From assembly GCF_036417845.1 (NCBI RefSeq), contig NC_090017.1:496001-560000 (forward strand): a DNA stretch of 64,000 bases. The letters are read 5' to 3'. Position numbers and translations under genes: made by a program. Positions 21,048-31,699 of the stretch are shown here, in pieces. The notes under the pieces are model-generated. The model worked only from the letters and a program-made list of their open reading frames with translations, searched no databases and was not told where the DNA came from. Each line of letters opens with the position of its first letter. The stretch's first letter is position 1. The stretch comes from Apteryx mantelli. Lineage: Eukaryota; Chordata; Aves; Apterygiformes; Apterygidae.

Positions 21048-23464
21048 ATGAAGCCGCCGCTGCGGACCCGCTTGACCCCGGCGCGCTACGTGACGGGTCC
21101 CGGGGCGGCGGCGGCGGCGCCGGAGCCTCCGCGAGCCGCTTGGTCGGCGCGGGAGAAGCGGGCGCTGCTCGGAGCTCTGCGGGCTCAGGCCGCGCTCGGC
21201 GCCTCCGAGCTGGAGCCGCGGCGGCTGCGGGAGCGGCTGCCCCGGCGGAGCGAGGCCGAGGTTGGGGGGGGAGCGGGGGCTCCCGGACGCCTGGGCCCCC
21301 GTGGGGAGTGTGGGGGAAGGGAGGAGGGACCCGGACGCCTGGGCCCCCGTGGGGGGCTGCGGGGAGAGGGCGAACGGGGGCACCCGGATGCCTCAATCCC
21401 GTGAGGATGCCGGGTTGGGGGAAGGGGGGGGGAGCCCGGACGCCTGGGTCCACAGAGGGATTTGGGGAGGGGAATCGGGGGGCTCCCGGACACCTGGGTC
21501 CCCCGGCGGGGGGGGGGGGGGGGGACAGGGACTCTGGGATGTGGAGCCCCCCCCCACCCCTGCCCCCTGCGCCGTGGGGCGGGGGCTTTGCCTGATCCCC
21601 CCCACACACACACACACGCTCCGGACCCCACTTCGGGGCTGCCCACGGGGCCGCGATCGCCCCGCGCGTCCCGTCGGCCGCAAACGAAGTCGCGGAGCCG
21701 GGATCTGTCCCTGTCCCCAAATCGTGTCCCCTGGCCACGTCCCCATCCCCAAACCGTGTCCCCTGGTCACGTCCCCGTGTCCCCCAGCTGCATCCCCGTT
21801 CTATGGATCGTGTCCCTATACCCAAACCTGTCCCCCATCCCTATCCCCATTCCCCGGATCGTGTCCCTATCCCCAAACCGTGTCTCCTGGCCATGTCCCC
21901 ATCCCCAAACTGTGTCCCCTGGCCACGTCCCCGTGTCCCCCAGCTGTGTCCCTGTTCCCCAGATCGCGTCCCCCATCCCTAAACCGCGTCCCCCATCCCT
22001 GTCCCCATTCGCCAGATTGCATCCCCCATCCCCAAACCGTGTCCCCCATCCCCGTCCCCATTCCCCGGATCGTGTCCCCTGTCCCTAAACCGTGTCCCCC
22101 ATCCCCATTCCCCGGGCCACGTCCCCCGTCCCCTGGCCGCTTCCGAGCCCCTCTCGCTCCCGCAGATCCTCGCCTTCGTCTCGCACCTGAAGGGCCGGGT
22201 GGCGCGCGAGGCCGTGCGGACCGAGTACCGCCAGTGCCTGGAGGAGCAGCGCCGGCGGCGGGCCGAGATCCCGGCCCCCATCGAGGTGCGTCGCCGTGCT
22301 CCCGCGCGTCCCCGGGTGTCCCCGGGTGTTCCCGTCCCCCCGTCCCCCACGGCCGTGGCGTCACCGCTCTCTGCCCCCCAGGTGTGGACGGACCTCGCCG
22401 AGAAGCTCTCGGAGCAGCTGGAGGAGGCCACAGTGGCAGCGTTCTCGCAGGTAACCGGCTCCGGCTACAAGCGGTTTTATTCCACTCAGGAGCAGCGGCA
22501 TCCCGAGCCTGGCGGGATGGGACAACGGCCACCGCCGGCGGGTTTATCCCGACGCTCGTTGTGACTTCCAGCTGCTTCCCGCTCTCCGCTCTCTTTGCAG
22601 GTGCTCACCATCGCGGCCGCGGAGCCGCTGAGCCTGCTGCGCTCGGTGCCCGCCGCGGCCCCCCGTGCCGGAGCCAGATCCGCCGGATCCCCGGGACGCT
22701 GCCTCCGCCACCGCCACTGAGTCCCGGGATTTCGCTGTCGACTTCGAGAAGGTCTACGAATACCTCTCGCTGCTGGCGCGGGGCGGGGAGGCCCCCCGCG
22801 CCCCCCCCCCGGCGGTGAGTCGGGGGGCCCCACGCGCAGCAGCGGCGATTTGGGGTCCCCCCCCCTTCCCTGGGGTGGTGGCAGTTGGGGGGCCCGGGGG
22901 GGGGCAATTCCGGCTGCTTCACCGGGTGCGAACGGGGCGGCGGAGCCGGAAGGAGGTTAAAAACCAGATGGAGATTGGGGGGGGGGGGGCGACATTCCCA
23001 CAAGTGGGGGGGTCCCAGCTGCAAACTGGGACCAGTTTGGGGCTCCCCCAATCCGAAAGCACCGGGGATGCAGCTGGGGGGGGTGTTTCGCTGCTGGGGT
23101 GACATCAGAGGGCGACAGGGTGACGTCGGAGAAGGACAAGGTGATATTGGAAGGGGATGGAGATTGGGAAAAAGGGGGGGGGGGGGACACCGAGGGGGTC
23201 TTACATGCCCCCCCCCCCCAAAAACAGAGTCAGCCGTGCTGCTGGCCCTGCTGGCGTCGCTCCCGGCCGAACTGGCCTCCCTGGACTGCGCCGCCCTCCG
23301 CGGCCACCTCCGGAGCGCCTACGGAGACCTCGCGGCCCCCCGGCCGCCCCCCCGGAGACCCCCCCGGCTCCCCCCGGCCCGGCTGGAGCGGGATCGGCAT
23401 CTGCCCCCTCAACCTCTTCCTCGTCCCGCTGCGCCTGCTGGCCCGCGCGGCGCCGTCCCGCTGA
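21048..23464 (+). CDS. SNAPC2: snRNA-activating protein complex subunit 2
   Basis: SNAPC2 (SNAP45) is a subunit of SNAPc, which binds the PSE of RNA polymerase II and III snRNA promoters. Exons: 21048-21260, 22166-22285, 22382-22450, 22601-22814, 23228-23464; about 284 residues against 334 in human. The start MKPPLRTRLTPARYVTGP parallels human MKPPPRRRAAPARYLGEV. Conserved blocks are WSAREKRALL (Myb-like region), HLKGRVAREA, PAPIEVWTDLAEKL, FSQVLTIAAAEPL, DFAVDFEKVYEYLSLL and the C-terminal GICPLNLFLVPLRLLARAAP. Frame breaks of one base occur in C runs within exon 4 (near 22655 and 22800-22812) and exon 5 (C runs at 23335-23375), with conserved protein continuing in the new frame, so they are probably base-calling errors. 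It lies about 400 bp downstream of the PELP1 poly(A) signal on the same strand. Confidence 0.93.
21265..21500. repeat. Short tandem repeat in SNAPC2 intron 1
   Basis: Degenerate copies of CCCGGACGCCTGGGCCCCCG with G-rich spacers, about six units. Confidence 0.75.
21715..22135. repeat. CCCCATCCCCAAACCGTGTC-type repeat in SNAPC2 intron 1
   Basis: Units near 30-36 bp repeat AAACCGTGTCCCCTGGCCAC and CCCCATTCCCCGGATCGTGT for over 400 bp. The rest of the intron has no other recognisable content. Confidence 0.85.
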
Positions 23465-23591
23465 CCCCCCCACCCCACCGCTTCCCGCTTCCGCTTCCGC
23501 CGCTCGGTGAATCCCCTCGTTCGCGGCGCTTCCCGGTTTCCCCGTGCCAAATCCCCCCCCCCCTTTTGCCGGGGAACCGCTTCCGGCCGGG

Positions 23592-23597
23592 AATAAA
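23592..23597 (+). terminator. SNAPC2 poly(A) signal
   Basis: AATAAA, 128 bp after the SNAPC2 stop codon at 23462-23464. Confidence 0.85.
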
Positions 23598-23762
23598 ACA
23601 CCACCGCTTGCTCCTTGGACTCGTTCCCGGCGGCGCAAGGGAAAAGCCGCTGCGGGGGGTGGCGGTGGTGGGGGGGGGGGGGGGCGGTGCGGTTGCGGTT
23701 ATTTTTTTCCAGCGTCGCCGGTGCCGAAGTCCGCGGCGGGGACGGATAGACGGACGCACGGG

Positions 23763-26700
23763 ATGGACGGGGGGACGGAGGGAGGTGCAGCGGGGGGGGC
23801 GGCGGCGGCAGCGCGTGGCCGTGGTGGGGGCCGGGGCGGCGGGGCTCTGCGCCGCCCGGCACCTGGCCGCCCGGCCCGGGGCCTTCGCGCCCCCCGTGGT
23901 CTTCGAGGCCGGCGCCCGCCTGGGGGGGCACCTGGCTCTACCGCGAGGGGCCCCCGCCGCCGCCCCCCCCCCGGCGCCCCCCCCCGGCGACCCCCCCCGG
24001 CGACCCCCCCCGCGCCGCCGTCTACTGGGGCCTGCGGTGAGTCCGGGCGGGGGGGGGGGGGTGTTTTTGCCCCGCTGTGGGGCTGGGGGCTGCCCCAGGG
24101 ACCCTTCTTGCCCCAAAATGGGGCTGGGGCTGCCCCACGGACCCTTGTCACCCCATGGTGAGGTTGGGGCTGCCCCACGGACCCTTCTTGCCCCCCAGCA
24201 AGGCTGGGGCTGCCCCACGGACCCTTCTTGCCCCCACTATGGGGCTGGGGGCTGCCCCACGGACCATTGTCGCCCCATGGTGAGGTTGGGGCTGCCCCAC
24301 GGACCCTTCTCGCCCCAAAATGGGGCTGGGGCTGCCCCACGGACCATTGTCGCCCCCCAGCAAAGCTGGGGCTGCCCCATGGACCCTTCTCGCCCCAAAA
24401 TGGGGCTGGGGCTGCTCCACGGACCCTTCTCACCCCACTGTGGGTCTGGGGCTGCCCTGGGGGCCCCTCTCACCCCGCTATGGGGCTGGGGTTGCCCCCA
24501 CGGACCCTTCTTGCCCCACTATGGGGCTGGGGTCATGTCTTACCTCGCTATGGGGCTGGGGTTGCCCCAGCGACCCTTCTTGCCCCGCTATGGGGCTCAC
24601 CTTTCTATGGGTCTGGGATTACCACAAGGCCCCACCTCTTCTCACCATGGGTCTGGAGCCACCCCAAGGACCCACCTCACCTTTCTATGGGTCTGGAGCC
24701 ACCCAAGGACCCACCTCACCTTTCTATGGGTCTGAGACCACCCCAAGGACCCACCCCAGCTTTCTATGGGTCTGAGACCACCCCAAGGACCCACCCCAGC
24801 TTTCTATGGGTCTGGGACCCCCTCAAGGACCCACCTCACCTTTCTATGGGTCTGGGACCCCCTCAAGGACCCACCTCACCTTTCTATGGGTCTGAGACCA
24901 CCCCAAGGACCCACCCCAGCTTTCTATGGGTCTGAGACCACCCCAAGGACCCACCTCACCTTTCTATGGGCCTGAGACCACCCCAAGGACCCACCCCAGC
25001 TTTCTATGGGTCTGAGACCACCCCAAGGACCCACCCCAGCTTTCTATGGGTCTGGACCCCCCCCCCAAGGACCCACCTCACCTTGCTGTGGGGCTGGAGC
25101 TACCCCAAGGACCCACCTCCCCTTTCCGTGGGTCCGGACGCCCCCCAAGGACCCACCTCAGCCCGCCGTGGGGCCGGGGCCCCGTCTCACCCCGCTGCCC
25201 CGGCAGGACCAACCTGCCCAAGGAGGTGATGGCCTTCCCCGACTTCCCCTTCGAGGAGCACCTGCCCTCCTTCCTGCCCCACGGCGAGGTGCTGGCCTAC
25301 CTGGAGCGCTACGCCGCCCGCTCCGGCGTCCTCCAGCACATCCGGGTGAGCCGCCCCACGGCGGGCCCGGCCCCACGGCGCGGCCCCCGCCCCACGGCGC
25401 GGCCCCCGTCCGGTCTCCGTGTCTCCTGGAGCCGGCCCCCTGCCCCACGGCGCGGCCCCCCTGCCCCACGGCGCGGCCCCCGTCCGCTCCCCGTGTCTCC
25501 TGGAGCCGGCCCTGCCCCACGGCGCGGCCCCCCTGCCCCACGGCGCGGCCCCTGTCCGGTCTCCGTGTCTCCTGGAGCCGGCCCTGCCCCACGGCGCGGC
25601 CCCCCTGCCCCACGGCACGGCCCCTGTCCGGTCTCCGTGTCTCCTGGAGCCGGCCCTGCCCCACGGCGCAGCCCCTGTCCGCTCCCCGTGTCTCCTGGAG
25701 CCGGCCCTGCCCCACGGCGCGGCCCCCCTGCCCCACGGCGCGGCCCCTGTCCGGTCCCTGTGTCTCCTGGAGCCGGCCCTGCCCCATGGCACGGCCCCCT
25801 GCCCCACAGTGCGGCCCCTCTGCCCCACAGCGTGGTCCCCATCCAGCCCCCAAGGGCCTGGGGCTCATCCCTGCCCCACGGCACAGGCCCCTGCCCCACG
25901 GCGCGGTCCCCATCCAGCCCCGAAGGGTCTGGGGCTCGTCCCTGCCCCACGGCCCTGCCTGGTCTCTGGGCCCGTCCCTGCCCCATGGCCCCAGCTGCCC
26001 CCTGTGTCCCCACGTCTGTCCCTGCCCCACAGCCCTGGCTGCCCCCCACAGCCCCGGCTGCCCCCCGCATCCCCATGTCCATCTCTGCCCCATGGTCCTG
26101 GCTGGTCCCTGTGTCCCTGGGGCTTGTCCCTGCCCCACGGCCCTGGTTGCCCCCCACATCCCTGGATCCGTCCCCGCCCCATGGCCCTGGCAGCCCCCCA
26201 CATCCCTGTCCCTGCCCCACGTCCCCAGCTGCCCCCCGTGTCCCCATCCCCACCCCATGTCCCCAGGTCTGTCCCTGCCCCATGTCCCCGGGTCCGTCCC
26301 TGCCCCACGTCCCCAGCTGCCCCCCATGTCCCCATCCCCACCCCACGTCCCCAGCTGCCCCCCATGTCCCTGGGTCCGTCCCTGCCCCACGTCCCCAGCT
26401 GCCCCCCATGTCCCCGGGTCCATCCCTGCCCCACGTCCCCGGCTGCCCCCCATGTCCCCATCCCCACCCCACATCCCTGGCTCCCCCCATGTCCCTGGGT
26501 CCGTCCCTGCCCCACGTCCCCAGCTGCCCCCCACGTCCCCGGGTCCATCCCTGCCCCACGTCCCCGGCTACCCCCCATGTCCCCGGGTCCGTCCCTGCCC
26601 CACGTGCCCGGCTGCCCCCCAGTTCCAGCAGCTCGTGGAGGACGTGAGCCCGGCGGAGGGGCCGGGGGGCGGCTGGAGCGTCACCTCCCGCGAGCTGGGG

Positions 26701-28963
26701 GCCGGCGGCCGCCGCCGCACCGAGCACTTCGACGCCGTCATGGTGTGCACCGGGTAGGGGCCACCGCCGCCGCCGTGGGGACGGGGACGGGGACGGGGAC
26801 GGGGACGGGGCCCCCACGGCTCCCCTGCTCTCTTGCAGCCACTACGCCACCCCCATGGTGCCCCACATCCCCGGGCTGGACACGTTCGCAGGTGACGGCG
26901 CCTCCGGTCCCCGCTGTCCCCATGTCCCCGCTGTCCCCATGTCCCTGTCCCCGTGTTCCCGTTGACCCTGACCTCATCCCCGCTGCGTCCCCCTGACCCT
27001 ATTCCCATCCCCGTGTTCCCCTGATCCCATCCCCATGGTGCTGTCCCCGTCCCCGTGTCCCCAATGACCCCATCCCCTCGGTGTCCCCTTGTCCCCATTG
27101 ACCCCAACCCCATCCCCTCGGTGTCCCCTCGTCCCCATGTCCCTTGACCCCATCCTCTTGGTGTCCCCCTGTCCCTGTCCCCATTGACCCTAACCCCATC
27201 CCCTCAGTGTCCCCATGTCCCCTGACCCCATCCCCATGTCCCCATTGACCCCGACCCCATCCGCTCGGTGTCCCCTTGTCCCCATGTCCCCATGTGCCTT
27301 GACCCCATCCCCTCGGTGTCCCCCTGTCCCCAACCCCATCCCCTTAGTGTCCTCTCATCCCCATCCCCATCCCCCCAGTGTCCCCATGTCTCCCTGTCCC
27401 CATCCCCTTGGTGTCCCCATGTCCCCATTGACCCTGACCCCCCAGTGTCCCCCCATCCCTGTCGCCTCGGTGTCCCCATGTCCCCCCAACCCCATGTCCC
27501 CCTGTCCCCATCCCCTTGGTGTCCCCCCATCCCCATGTCCCCATGTCCCCCCGACCCGATCCCCATGGTGTCCCCCTGTCCCCTCGGTGTCCCCATGTCC
27601 CCCCAACCCCATCCCCTCGGTGTCCCCCATCACTGTCCCCATGTCTCCCTGTCCTCATCCCCATGTCCCCTGTCCCCATGTCCCCTCGGTATCCCCCCCA
27701 TCCCTGTCCCCATGTCCCCCTGTCCCCATGTCCCCTTGGTGTCCCCCTGTCCCCATCCCCTCGGTGTCCCCCATCCCTGTCCCCATGTCCCCCTGTCCCC
27801 ATGTCCCCTTGGTGTCCCCCTGTCCGTCCCCCCCGTCCGTCTGACGCCGCCCCGCTGCAGGCCAGGTGCTGCACAGCCGCGAGTACCGCCGCCCCGAGCC
27901 CTTCGCCGGCCGCGCCGTGGTGCTGCTGGGCGCCGGCCCCTCCGGCGTGGACCTGGCGCTGGAGCTGGCGCCGGTGGCCCGCAGCGTCACCCTGAGCCGC
28001 CGCCGCCGCTCGACGCCGGTGCCGGGGCTGCCGGCCGCCGTGGCCCAGGCTCCGGAAGCGCGAGCCGTGCGTCCCGGCTCCGTGCTCTTCGCCGACGGCA
28101 CCGCGGCGGCGGCCGAGACGCTGCTGCTCTGCACCGGCTACCGCTACTCCTTCCCCTTCCTGCGGCGCGGCGCCGTGGGGCTGCGGGCGGCCGAGGGGCT
28201 GGTGGCGCCGCTGTACCGGCACATGCTGCCGCCCCGCCACCCCACGCTGGCCTTCGTGGGGCTCTGCAGCCACGTCTGCCCCTTCCCCTTCTTCCACTGC
28301 CAGGTGCTCTTCTTCCTGGCGGCGCTGGCGGGCGCCTGCGTCCTGCCGCCGGCCGGGCGCATGCTGCGGGAGGCGGCCGAGGAGCTGCGGCGGCACCGGG
28401 CGGGCGCCGGGCGCCGGCGCCGCTTCCACCGCCTGGGCCCGGCGCAGTGGGGTTACTGCGGCGCCCTGGCGCGTCTGGGCGGCTTCGCCCCGCTGCCGCC
28501 CGTCCTCCGCGGCATCTACGAGGAGGCGCGGCGGAGCCGGGAGCGCGACGCCGCCGCTTACCGCCGCCGGCGCTACCGGGTGCTGGACGCCGAGCGCTGG
28601 GAGGTGCTGAGCGACGGCGACGGCGACGGGGATGGAGACGGGGACAGGGATGGAGATGGAGGCAGGGATGGGGACAAGGATGGAGACAGGAATGGAGACG
28701 GGGACAGGGATGGGGATGGGAATGGAGACAGGGATGGGAATGGAGACAGGGATGGGGATGGGGACAAGGATGGGGATGGAGACGGGGATGGGGACAAGGA
28801 TGGGGACAGGGACAGGGATGGAAATGGAGATGGGGACGAGGACAAGGACAGAGATGGAGATGGGGACAGGGATGGAGATGGGGACAAGGACAAGGACGGA
28901 GATGGAGATGGGGACAGGGACAGGGATGCCGCCACCGCCGCTGCCGCCACCGCCGCAGAATAA
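23763..28963 (+). CDS. FMO GS-OX-like flavin-containing monooxygenase with Asp-Gly repeat tail
   Basis: Predicted FAD/NADPH monooxygenase that oxygenates nucleophilic N or S atoms. Exons: 23763-24036, 25207-25345, 26623-26753, 26839-26891, 27861-28963; about 566 residues. The FAD site VVGAGAAGLCAA is near the N-terminus. The FMO signature FAGQVLHSREY (FxGxxxHxxxY) spans exons 4-5 and is followed by the NADPH site LLGAGPSGVDLALEL. LRTNLPKEVMAFPDFPF resembles the plant, insect and non-mammalian vertebrate GS-OX type rather than FMO1-5. The first ~455 residues are a normal family length. They are followed by about 105 residues of GD/RD/KD repeats (28613-28930) and a short Ala-Thr end. The ATG at 23763 is joined to the FAD motif only if one G of an eight-G run is extra; a second extra G lies in the run before the expected GGTWLYREG. 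Both look like base errors. Substrate is unknown. Confidence 0.88.
24060..25195. repeat. Two-phase minisatellite in FMO intron 1
   Basis: The first half repeats GGGGCTGGGGCTGCCCCACG with GACCCTTCTTGCCCC (unit about 50 bp). The second half repeats TTTCTATGGGTCTGAGACCA with CCCCAAGGACCCACC (unit about 39 bp). Together they fill the intron between exons 1 and 2. Confidence 0.9.
25350..26615. repeat. Two-phase minisatellite in FMO intron 2
   Basis: Up to about 25800 the unit is CCCTGCCCCACGGCGCGGCC plus CGTGTCTCCTGGAGCCGGC (about 60 bp). After that it changes to CCCTGCCCCACGTCCCCAGC plus CCCCCATGTCCC. The long open frames through it on both strands are repeat artefacts. Confidence 0.9.
26895..27845. 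repeat. CCCCATGTCCCC-type repeat in FMO intron 4
   Basis: Almost pure repeat of TGTCCCCATGTCCCC, CCCCATCCCCTCGGTGTCCC and ATTGACCC variants. On the minus strand it reads GGGGAYRGGGA, related to the hexamer that encodes the FMO tail. Confidence 0.9.
28613..28930 (+). repeat. Coding GGGGAY/GGAGAY microsatellite (FMO tail)
   Basis: In-frame hexanucleotide repeat (GGGGAC, GGGGAT, GGAGAT, AGGGAT, AAGGAT) translating to Gly-Asp with occasional Arg, Lys, Asn and Glu. It stays in frame for about 106 codons to the stop codon. Confidence 0.95.
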
Positions 28964-28964
28964 A
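28959..28964 (+). terminator. FMO poly(A) signal overlapping the stop codon
   Basis: AATAAA at 28959-28964 contains the TAA stop codon at 28961-28963, so the 3' UTR would be only the roughly 15-25 bases before cleavage. Confidence 0.8.
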
Positions 28965-28989
28965 GCTCTGAGCCGGGTGCTGGGTTTGG

Positions 28990-29815
28990 AGCGTGATGGG
29001 GACCCTGGGGTGGGGCGGTGGGTGCGGGGTTGGGTTGGGGGGGGGGGGACGACGGGTCCCTCCTGTCCCCTGTCCCTTCTGTCCCTCATCCCTATCCCCT
29101 CCTGTCCCCCATCCTCCTCCCTTTCCTGTCCCCATCCCAGTCCCCTCCTCTCCTCCATCGCAGTCCTCTCTTATACCCATCCCTGTCCCCTCCTGTCCCC
29201 ATCGTGGTCCCTTCCTCTTCCCCATCCCCATCCCTTCCTGTCCCCATCATGGTCCCTTCCTCTTCCCAATCCCCATCCCTTCCTGTCCCCATCGCAGTCC
29301 CTTTCTGTCCCCATCCCTGTCCCTTCCTGTCCCCATCCCCGTCCCTTCCTTTCCCCATCGCGGTCCCCTCCTTTACCCATCCCTGTCCCTTCCTGTCCCC
29401 CATCGTGGTCCCCTCCTGTCCTCCATCCCCGTCCCTTCCTGTCCCCATCATGGTCCCTTCCTCTTCCCCATCCCCATCCCTTCCTGTCCCCATCGCAGTC
29501 CCTTTCTGTCTCCATCCCTGTCCCTTCCTGTCCCCATCGTGGTCCCCTCCTGTCCCCCATCCCCATCCCTTCCTGTCCCCATCCCCATCCTTCCTGTCCC
29601 CATCACAGTCTCCTCCTGTCCCCACCCCTGTCCCTTCCTGTTTCCCATCCCCATCCTTGTCCCCTCCTGTCCCCATCCCTGTCCCTTCCTGTCCCCATCC
29701 CCGTCCCTTCCTTTCCCCATCGCGGTCCCCTCCTTTTCCCATCCCCGTCCCTTCCTGTCCCCCATCGTGGTCCCCTCCTGTCCCCCATCCCCGGCCCTTC
29801 CTGTCCCCACCCCGG
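28990..29815. repeat. CCCATCCC/TTCCTGTCC repeat between FMO and GPCR
   Basis: Units near 24 bp repeat CCCATCCCCATCCCTTCCTG and CCCCATCGTGGTCCC for over 800 bp between the convergent 3' ends of the FMO gene and the GPCR gene. Confidence 0.9.
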
Positions 29816-29856
29816 CCCCATCCGCACCAGCCCGGCGCCGTTGCGACACATCCCCT

Positions 29857-29862
29857 TTTATT
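29857..29862 (-). terminator. GPCR poly(A) signal
   Basis: TTTATT on the plus strand is AATAAA on the minus strand, about 100 bp after the GPCR stop codon. Confidence 0.75.
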
Positions 29863-29962
29863 CGCCGCCACCTCGCAGCCGCCAGCGCCGGAAACCCCAG
29901 GCCCCTGGCGCCGAGGCCGTGCCACCACCGCCACCGTCACCGCCACCATCGCAGCGGTGGCC

Positions 29963-30892
29963 TCAGCTCCCCGGCGGGCTGGGAGTCGCGGGGAGCGACC
30001 GGGCGGCCCCGGGCCGCGGGAAAGACTCGGCGGCGAAGTAGTAAGCGATGGGGTCGAGGACGGCGTTGGCGCAGGCGAGGAGCAGGGTGCAGCGATAGGC
30101 TTCGTCCAGCGCCGGCCCCGGGGCTCCGCGCAGCTGGTAGCAGAGCAGGACGGCGTGGAAGGGCAAGAAGCAGCCGAGGAAGATGGCCACGTGGGTGACC
30201 ACCATGCGCCGCACCTTGGCGCCGTCCACCAGCGCCATGCGGGCGGCCGCGCTGCGCCCCACGGCCCGCAGCAGCCCCCACGAGCAGCCCACCATGACGG
30301 CCAGCGGCAAGGCGAAAGCCGCCGCCATGGCCCCGGCCACCGCCGGCCGCGTCACGTAGCGGGGGCGGCCGTCGAAGCACCTCTCCTCGGCCGCCTCGCC
30401 GGCGCTTTGCCGCGGCACCACGTAAGCCGGCACGCAGCCCAGGGCGCTGAGCGCCCAGGCGGCCGCGCACACCCGCGCCGCCCGCCGCCGCAGCCGCGCC
30501 GCCCCGGCGTGCAGCGGCAGGCACACGGCCGCCCAGCGGTCGCCGCTCAGGCAGGTCAGCAGGAAGATGCTGCCGTACATGTTGACCAGCAGCAGCAAAC
30601 CCAGCAGCTCGCAGGCCACCGGCGGCCACCTCGGCTTCCCCGCGTAGTGGGCCACCCGCGCCGGCAGCGAGGCCACCAGCAGCAGGTCGCAAGCGGCCAG
30701 GTTGCGCAGGTAGGTGGCCGTGGGCGACGGCGCCCGGCCCCGGCGCCCCAGCAGCGCCAAAGCCGCCCCGTTCAGCCCCAAACCCAGCACGAAGATGAGC
30801 CCGTAGAGGCTGGCGAAGGCCGCGTCCGCCCCCGACGTGCAGTTGCCGCAGGACGTCGGAGCTCCGGCGCCGCTCGGCTCCGGCGTCTCCAT
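29963..30892 (-). CDS. Class A GPCR, LPAR5/P2Y-like, single coding exon
   Basis: Predicted seven-transmembrane receptor of 309 residues with an intact single-exon frame. It starts METPEPSGAGAPTSCGNCTS with a possible N-glycosylation site (NCT). TM1 has GLIFVLGLGLNGAALALL, TM2 LRNLAACDLLLVASLP, TM3 LLVNMYGSIFLLTCLSGDRW, TM6 VAIFLGCFLPFHAVLL and TM7 CANAVLDPIAYYFAAESF. The G-protein contact motif reads DRW rather than DRY, and TM7 has DPxxYY rather than NPxxY. The latter, with VNMYGS and YYFAAESF, is shared with the lysophosphatidate receptor LPAR5 and its P2Y-like relatives. No ligand can be assigned. The C-terminal tail is very short and Pro/Ser-rich. It is convergent with the FMO gene. Other P2Y-cluster receptors remain possible identities. 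Confidence 0.82.
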   Translation of the reverse strand: METPEPSGAGAPTSCGNCTSGADAAFASLYGLIFVLGLGLNGAALALLGRRGRAPSPTATYLRNLAACDLLLVASLPARVAHYAGKPRWPPVACELLGLLLLVNMYGSIFLLTCLSGDRWAAVCLPLHAGAARLRRRAARVCAAAWALSALGCVPAYVVPRQSAGEAAEERCFDGRPRYVTRPAVAGAMAAAFALPLAVMVGCSWGLLRAVGRSAAARMALVDGAKVRRMVVTHVAIFLGCFLPFHAVLLCYQLRGAPGPALDEAYRCTLLLACANAVLDPIAYYFAAESFPRPGAARSLPATPSPPGS

Positions 30893-31019
30893 GGGGGTCG
30901 CGGTGGCCTGTGGGGTTGGTTTTTTTTTTTTTTTGGGGGGGGGGGGGGAGACGGGGACGTGATGGGGTTGGAGGGGCAGCCCCGGGGCGAGGGGGGCACC
31001 CGGCCTCCCCGGGGCTCCT

Positions 31020-31690
31020 GGCTGCGGGGTTGGGGTGTTTGGGGGGGTCTATTGGGCATTTGGGGGGCCCTAAGGGGTCCCTGGGGTATTTGGGGGTCCC
31101 GCAGGGGCTCCTGGCTAAGGGATTGGGGGGTGTCTTAGGCATTTGGGGGTCCCTGAAGGGTCCCTGGGGTATTTGGGGGTCCCACAGGGGCTCCTGGCTA
31201 AGGGATTGGGGGGTCTCTGAGGCATTTGGGGGTCCCTAAGGGGTCCCTGGGGTATTTGGGGGTCCCACAGGGGCTCCTGGCTAAGGGATTGGGGGGTCTC
31301 TGAGGCATTTGGGGGTCCCTAAGGGGTCCCTGGGGTATTTGGGGGTCCCACAGGAGCTCCTGGCTAAGGGATTGGGGGGTCTCTGAGGCATTTGGGGGTC
31401 CCTAAGGGGTCCCTGGGGTATTTGGGGGTCCCACAGGGGCTCCTGGCTAAGGGATTGGGGGGTCTCTGTGGCATTTGGGGGTCCCTGGGGTATTTGGGGG
31501 TCCCTGGGGGGTCCCACAGGGGCTCCTGGCTAAGGGATTGGGGGGTCTCTGAGGCATTAGGGGGTCCCTAAGGGGTCCCTGGGGTATTTGGGGGTCCCTG
31601 GGGGGTCCCACAGGGGCTCCTGGCTAAGGGATTGGGGGGTCTCTGAGGCATTTGGGGGTCTCAGCTGTGGGACTGGGGGGGGTCCCAGGG
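31020..31690. repeat. 84-bp minisatellite upstream of the GPCR gene
   Basis: About seven copies of a unit with CTCCTGGCTAAGGGATTGGG, TCTCTGAGGCATTTGGGGGT and CCTGGGGTATTTGGGGGTCC; several copies are nearly identical. Confidence 0.92.
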
Positions 31691-31699
31691 GCATTCAGG

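Noticed and set aside
543-23464. AP4M1, PELP1 and SNAPC2 as pseudogenes because of frame breaks
   Set aside because: Splice sites and protein conservation are intact on both sides of each break, and the breaks sit in G/C homopolymers, which fits sequencing error.
25158-26817. Long open frames on both strands rich in Pro/Gly/Arg
   Set aside because: Products of the FMO intron 2 repeat between well-defined GT-AG exons.
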